This document shows, piece after piece, positions 59,899 to 64,000 of a stretch of 64,000 nucleotides of DNA. Source of the stretch: Streptomyces rhizosphaerihabitans (GTDB lineage: Bacteria > Actinomycetota > Actinomycetes > Streptomycetales > Streptomycetaceae); NCBI RefSeq assembly GCF_025399795.1, contig NZ_JAODTZ010000022.1:83903-147902 (forward strand), read 5' to 3'. A program made the position numbers and the translations under genes. The notes under the pieces are model-generated. The model saw only the letters and a program-made list of their open reading frames with translations. It was not told where the DNA came from and did no database searches. Numbering within the stretch: the first letter of the stretch is position 1; every line of letters begins with the position of its first letter.

Positions 59899-61893
59899 AT
59901 GCGCACGATGCGCCTTTCGGCGGCCATGGTCGCCGCCGCCGTGGTGTCCGGCACGCTGGCTCTGGCGAGCCCGGCGTCCGCCGACCCCACCCCCGCCGGC
60001 ACCTTCCGCAAGCTGGTCGGCGTGGGCTCCGACACCACCCAGGACGTGCTCAACGCCCTCGCCGGTGACACGGTCAACGGCAACGCCTACACGGCCACCG
60101 CCGTGAAGGCGGCGAGCGGTGCGGGCGTCGCCTCCTACGACGCGATCGAGCCGGGCACAGGCTCCACGACCTCGAACATCCAGACCCGCACGGGCGGCCC
60201 GTCCTTCCTGCGCCCCAACGGCTCCGGCAAGGGCCGCCTCGCCCTCAGCATGTCGCTGACCGGAGACAAGTTCCCCGACAGCTCGGGTGTCTCCATCAAG
60301 GGCCAGGTCGACTTCGCCCGCTCCTCCAGCGGCCCGAGCACCTCCGGAACCGCCTTCACCTACATCCCGTTCGCGCGGGACGCGGTCGGCGTGGCGGTTC
60401 GCGGCTCGGCCCTGAACACGCTGACCGTCGATCAGCTCCACGACATCTACTCGGGCACGCTGACCGAGGTGAACGGCCAGACCGTGCACCCGAAGATCCC
60501 GCAGAGCGGCTCCGGCACCCGCAAGTTCTTCCTCGGCGCCATCGGCCTCACCGACGCCACGCTGTCCCCGAACGTCGGGACCGTCCAGGAGAACCAGGCC
60601 AACGGCGCCCTCGACGCGGACGGCGCGCTCGTCCCGTTCTCCGTGGGCAGCTGGATCGCCCAGAACAACGGCATCTCCCCGGACTTCAGCACCACCGCGG
60701 CCGCCGCCGGCGCCCACCTGGCCGCCGTACAGCTGCCCGGCGACACCGGTGCCACCACCCCGATCGCCACCGTGAACGGCAAGCTCGCCCCGGTCGGCGC
60801 CTACTACGAGAACGCCACCTTCGGCCGCGACGTCTACAACGTCGTTCCGACCCGGGCGATCGACCCGGCCGGCATCTTCTTCGACAAGGACCTCTACGAC
60901 GTCTTCGTCACCAGCGGCACCCACGAGGCGGCCCTCGCCTCCGACGCCGCCGAGGGCGTCATCGCCAAGTTCGGCTTCGTGAACGAGTCCTACAACGGCT
61001 CGGTCAACCCCGCCAAGCACGCCAAGCTCGGCGGCCTTGAGGAGTCCGGTGTCGACGCCTCCACGCCGGCCGCGCCGGTCCTGAGCGGCACCCGCGGCGA
61101 CGCGAGCGTCAGGCTGAACTGGACCGCCCCGTCCGCCACCGGACTCCCGGTCACCGACTACCGCGTGACCCTGACCGGTTCGGACGGCGCCGTCGTGGCC
61201 GTCAAGGACGTCCCGGCCGCCACCACGTCGTACACCTTCAGCGGTCTGGCCCTCGGCCACTACACGGCCACGGTCTCCGCCGCCAACCTCAACGGCAGCG
61301 GCGCCGTCGCCTCCTGGACCGGCGACATCAAGTACACGACCACCACGAAGGCGACCACCGCGACGACCGCGTACGGCAAGACCCCGAAGGTCGCCGTCAC
61401 GGTCGCCGACACGCACGGTGTCGTCCCGACCGGCACGGTCACCGTGAAGGAGGGCACCACCACCCTCGGCACGGGCACCCTGGACAGCACCGGCAAGGTC
61501 TCCGTCAGCCTCTCCAGCCACCTCAAGGTCGCCAAGCACAGCCTCACGGTGTCGTACGCGGGCAACAGCAAGCTGCTGACGTCCAACGGGACCGTCTCGC
61601 TGACCGTCTCGAAGGCGGCCCCGAGCGTCACCACCACGGCGCCGGCCTCGATCAGCCACCTCTCGCAGGCCAAGGTCACCGTCAAGGTCACCGCGACCGG
61701 CACCACGCCGACCGGCACCGTCCGCGTCTACGAGGGTTCGCGCGTCATCGCCACCGGCACCCTGAGCGGCGGCAAGGTGACCGTCAAGCTGCCCAAGCTG
61801 TCCCGCGGCACGCACACCCTGCACGCCTGGTACGCGGGTTCCACCACGGTGAACTCGAAGAACGGCATCACGTTCAGGATCAAGTCCACCTGA
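59899..61893 (+). CDS. secreted PstS-like protein with FN3 and Ig-like (Big_3) repeats
   Basis: 664 residues from ATG 59899 with GGAG upstream. Signal peptide ends near SPASADP. Residues ~35-385 are a PBP-like domain: LVGVGSDTTQDVLNALAGD, KGQVDFARSSSGP, FTYIPFARDAVGVAVRG, TVDQLHDIYSGTL, IPQSGSGTRKFFLGAIG. The position of the phosphate-holding Arg before SGT is Pro/Gln here, so phosphate binding is doubtful. Residues ~393-475 are a fibronectin III domain (PAAPVLSGTRGDASVRLNWTAPS), followed by two Big_3-type repeats each with PTGTV and YAG signatures. No anchor is visible, so it is probably released or held non-covalently. Confidence 0.83.
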   Translation: MRTMRLSAAMVAAAVVSGTLALASPASADPTPAGTFRKLVGVGSDTTQDVLNALAGDTVNGNAYTATAVKAASGAGVASYDAIEPGTGSTTSNIQTRTGGPSFLRPNGSGKGRLALSMSLTGDKFPDSSGVSIKGQVDFARSSSGPSTSGTAFTYIPFARDAVGVAVRGSALNTLTVDQLHDIYSGTLTEVNGQTVHPKIPQSGSGTRKFFLGAIGLTDATLSPNVGTVQENQANGALDADGALVPFSVGSWIAQNNGISPDFSTTAAAAGAHLAAVQLPGDTGATTPIATVNGKLAPVGAYYENATFGRDVYNVVPTRAIDPAGIFFDKDLYDVFVTSGTHEAALASDAAEGVIAKFGFVNESYNGSVNPAKHAKLGGLEESGVDASTPAAPVLSGTRGDASVRLNWTAPSATGLPVTDYRVTLTGSDGAVVAVKDVPAATTSYTFSGLALGHYTATVSAANLNGSGAVASWTGDIKYTTTTKATTATTAYGKTPKVAVTVADTHGVVPTGTVTVKEGTTTLGTGTLDSTGKVSVSLSSHLKVAKHSLTVSYAGNSKLLTSNGTVSLTVSKAAPSVTTTAPASISHLSQAKVTVKVTATGTTPTGTVRVYEGSRVIATGTLSGGKVTVKLPKLSRGTHTLHAWYAGSTTVNSKNGITFRIKST

Positions 61894-61918
61894 TCCACGG
61901 CCTGTTGGACCACCCTCT

Positions 61919-61951
61919 CGCCGGGGGCGCCCAGCAGGGCGCTCCCCGGCG
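61919..61951 (+). terminator. hairpin after the Big_3 protein gene
   Basis: CGCCGGGGGCGCCC (61919-61932) and GGGCGCTCCCCGGCG (61937-61951) form a 14-bp stem with one bulged base and a 4-nt AGCA loop. It lies 60 bp before the sortase-like gene. Confidence 0.65.
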
Positions 61952-62011
61952 GGGCCCCTTCCGCCTTCCGCCCCACCCGTTCCATGAGTTGAGTGAAGGA
62001 GACGTGCCGCC

Positions 62012-62920
62012 GTGACGGTCGCCGTACAGACCACGCTCGCAACGCCCGCGCCGCGGCCGGGTGTTCGGAGCGTCACCGCCGTCCGGCACCTCGCCCGCGG
62101 CGGCCTGCTCACCCTCGCGGCCCTGCTGCTCGGCCTCACCGCCCAGCTGCTGTTCCTCAGCGGCTTCCAGGAACGAGCGGCGCAGCACACCGCGTACGAC
62201 TCCCTGCGGGCCCAACTGGCCCTGGGCACCGCGCCGGTGGCCCAGACCGACCAGCAGGGCGCCCTGCTCGCCCCCGGCACCCCGCTCGCGCTCATCGACA
62301 TCCCCGCCCTCCATGTCCACCAGGTGGTCCTCGAGGGCACCGACTCCGGCGTCATGACCGACGGCCCCGGCCACCGCCGGGACACCCCGATGCCGGGGCA
62401 GGCCGGCACCAGCGTGCTGATGGGCCGTGCCGCCGCCTACGGAGCTCCCTTCGAGCACCTCGGCGACCTCGCCGACGGCGACACGTTCAGCGTGACCACC
62501 GGCCAGGGCAGGGCGAAGTACCAGGTCTTCGGCATCCGGCGGGCCGGCGACCCGGCGCCCGCCCCGCTCGACTCGGGCAAGGGCCGCATGGTCCTCCTCA
62601 CGGCCACCGGACCGGACTTCATGCCCGGCGGAGTGCTGCGTGTCGACGCCGAGCTGGTTTCCACGCCCGCGCAGACCCCGGCCGCGGTCATCCGCTCCGG
62701 CACGCTTCCCGAGGCCGAACAGCCGCTGGCCCGCCCCGGCGGAACGCCGTGGCCGCTGGTGATGTGGCTCCAGGCGCTGGTGGCCGTGGCGGTCGCCGCG
62801 GTGTGGGCCTGGCACCGCTGGGGCCGCCACCAGACCTGGATCGTGTTCGCGCCGGTCGTCGCCGTGCTCGGGCTCCAGGTCGCGACCCGCGCCACCGAGC
62901 TGCTGCCGAACCTGATGTGA
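62012..62920 (+). CDS. sortase-fold membrane protein lacking catalytic His and Cys (pseudosortase)
   Basis: 302 residues: helix (GGLLTLAALLLGLTAQLLFL), external domain of ~155 residues, then two C-terminal helices (WLQALVAVAVAAVWAW; VFAPVVAVLGLQVAT). The external domain follows class E/F sortases closely: LIDIPALHVHQVVLEGT, GPGHRRDTPMPGQAG, YGAPFEHLGDLADGDTFSVTT. Where active enzymes have AGHRTTYG this has MGRAAAYG (Arg139 for the catalytic His), and where they have LTTC this has LLTAT (Ala198 for the catalytic Cys). The third residue, Arg210, is present. It cannot be a transpeptidase by the known mechanism. The stop overlaps a GTG of the pstB frame. Confidence 0.8.
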   Translation: MTVAVQTTLATPAPRPGVRSVTAVRHLARGGLLTLAALLLGLTAQLLFLSGFQERAAQHTAYDSLRAQLALGTAPVAQTDQQGALLAPGTPLALIDIPALHVHQVVLEGTDSGVMTDGPGHRRDTPMPGQAGTSVLMGRAAAYGAPFEHLGDLADGDTFSVTTGQGRAKYQVFGIRRAGDPAPAPLDSGKGRMVLLTATGPDFMPGGVLRVDAELVSTPAQTPAAVIRSGTLPEAEQPLARPGGTPWPLVMWLQALVAVAVAAVWAWHRWGRHQTWIVFAPVVAVLGLQVATRATELLPNLM

Positions 62921-62988
62921 CACCGCCGACCGGCCCCACCCCCGTGACCCAGCCGAGCCCGACCCGATCCCGCCATGAGGTGCCCGAC

Positions 62989-63960
<972 letters not shown>

Positions 63961-64000
63961 CCCCGCCCCGCCACCAGCACCGGGCCCTCCCGCGCCGGAC

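Noticed and set aside
59896..62409. 837-codon minus-strand open frame across the Big_3 protein and the sortase-like gene
   Set aside because: Crosses two real genes and a terminator; Gly/Val/Arg-rich with no domain; shadow of Thr/Ser-rich coding sequence.

Overview
The window is a 64-kb piece of a Streptomyces-type chromosome. The DNA is very GC-rich, coding frames have G/C in almost every third codon position, GTG starts and 4-bp stop/start overlaps are common, and the gene order (D,D-carboxypeptidase, small two-helix membrane protein, metallophosphoesterase, sdhCDAB, paired ECF sigma factors, nonulosonate genes) matches what I remember of the Streptomyces coelicolor core around SCO4847-SCO4882. 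I see no tRNA, rRNA, transposase, integrase or CRISPR array; this is conserved chromosome rather than a mobile island.

Layout. 1-6 kb: end of a 2'-5' RNA ligase-like gene, then a decaprenyl-phospho-arabinose (DPA) block: dprE2 and dprE1 on the minus strand, facing away from a PAP2 phosphatase, a UbiA-type phosphoribosyltransferase, a GtrA protein and a BrkB protein. 6-11 kb: membrane-anchored PBP5-type carboxypeptidase, small membrane protein, metallophosphoesterase and an orphan solute-binding protein. 11-18.5 kb: LTA-synthase-like enzyme, two-component pair, and an MMPL exporter with an extra C-terminal domain. 18.5-21 kb: three-gene operon (membrane protein, DCC protein, TetR) behind two perfect palindromes, then a VOC protein. 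21-24 kb: DUF4132 pair. 24-28 kb: sdhCDAB and a UraD homologue. 28-36.7 kb: GH20 hexosaminidase, a DUF4328 remnant, conserved hypotheticals, and two paralogous ECF sigma genes, the second coupled to a single-pass membrane protein. 35.8-42.7 kb: L,D-transpeptidase, acyl-CoA mutase large subunit, LeuE exporter, a flavin monooxygenase/TetR divergent pair, and a membrane acyltransferase.

42.7-52.5 kb is a cell-wall glycopolymer locus. A duplicated two-gene module (family 2 glycosyltransferase plus polysialyltransferase-like protein) reads left; a DUF6716 glycosyltransferase, a cytidylyltransferase-HAD fusion, a NeuB-family synthase and a GT52-like protein read right. This is a route to an activated nonulosonic acid, most likely Kdn made through its 9-phosphate, and its assembly into a wall polymer (teichulosonic acid type).

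52.7-64 kb holds the most unusual system. PstC, PstA and PstB components of a phosphate-type ABC importer surround three long surface proteins: a PstS-like protein anchored by a C-terminal helix, a 915-residue protein, and a PstS-like protein with fibronectin III and Ig-like repeats. With them is a sortase-fold membrane protein whose catalytic His and Cys are both replaced. I know of no described system of this composition.

Regulatory structure is unusually readable. Several genes lack a Shine-Dalgarno sequence and instead have a TAnnnT hexamer ending 6 or 7 nt before the start codon, as expected for leaderless transcripts. Two TetR loci have paired palindromes. Four intergenic regions carry different short degenerate tandem repeats.
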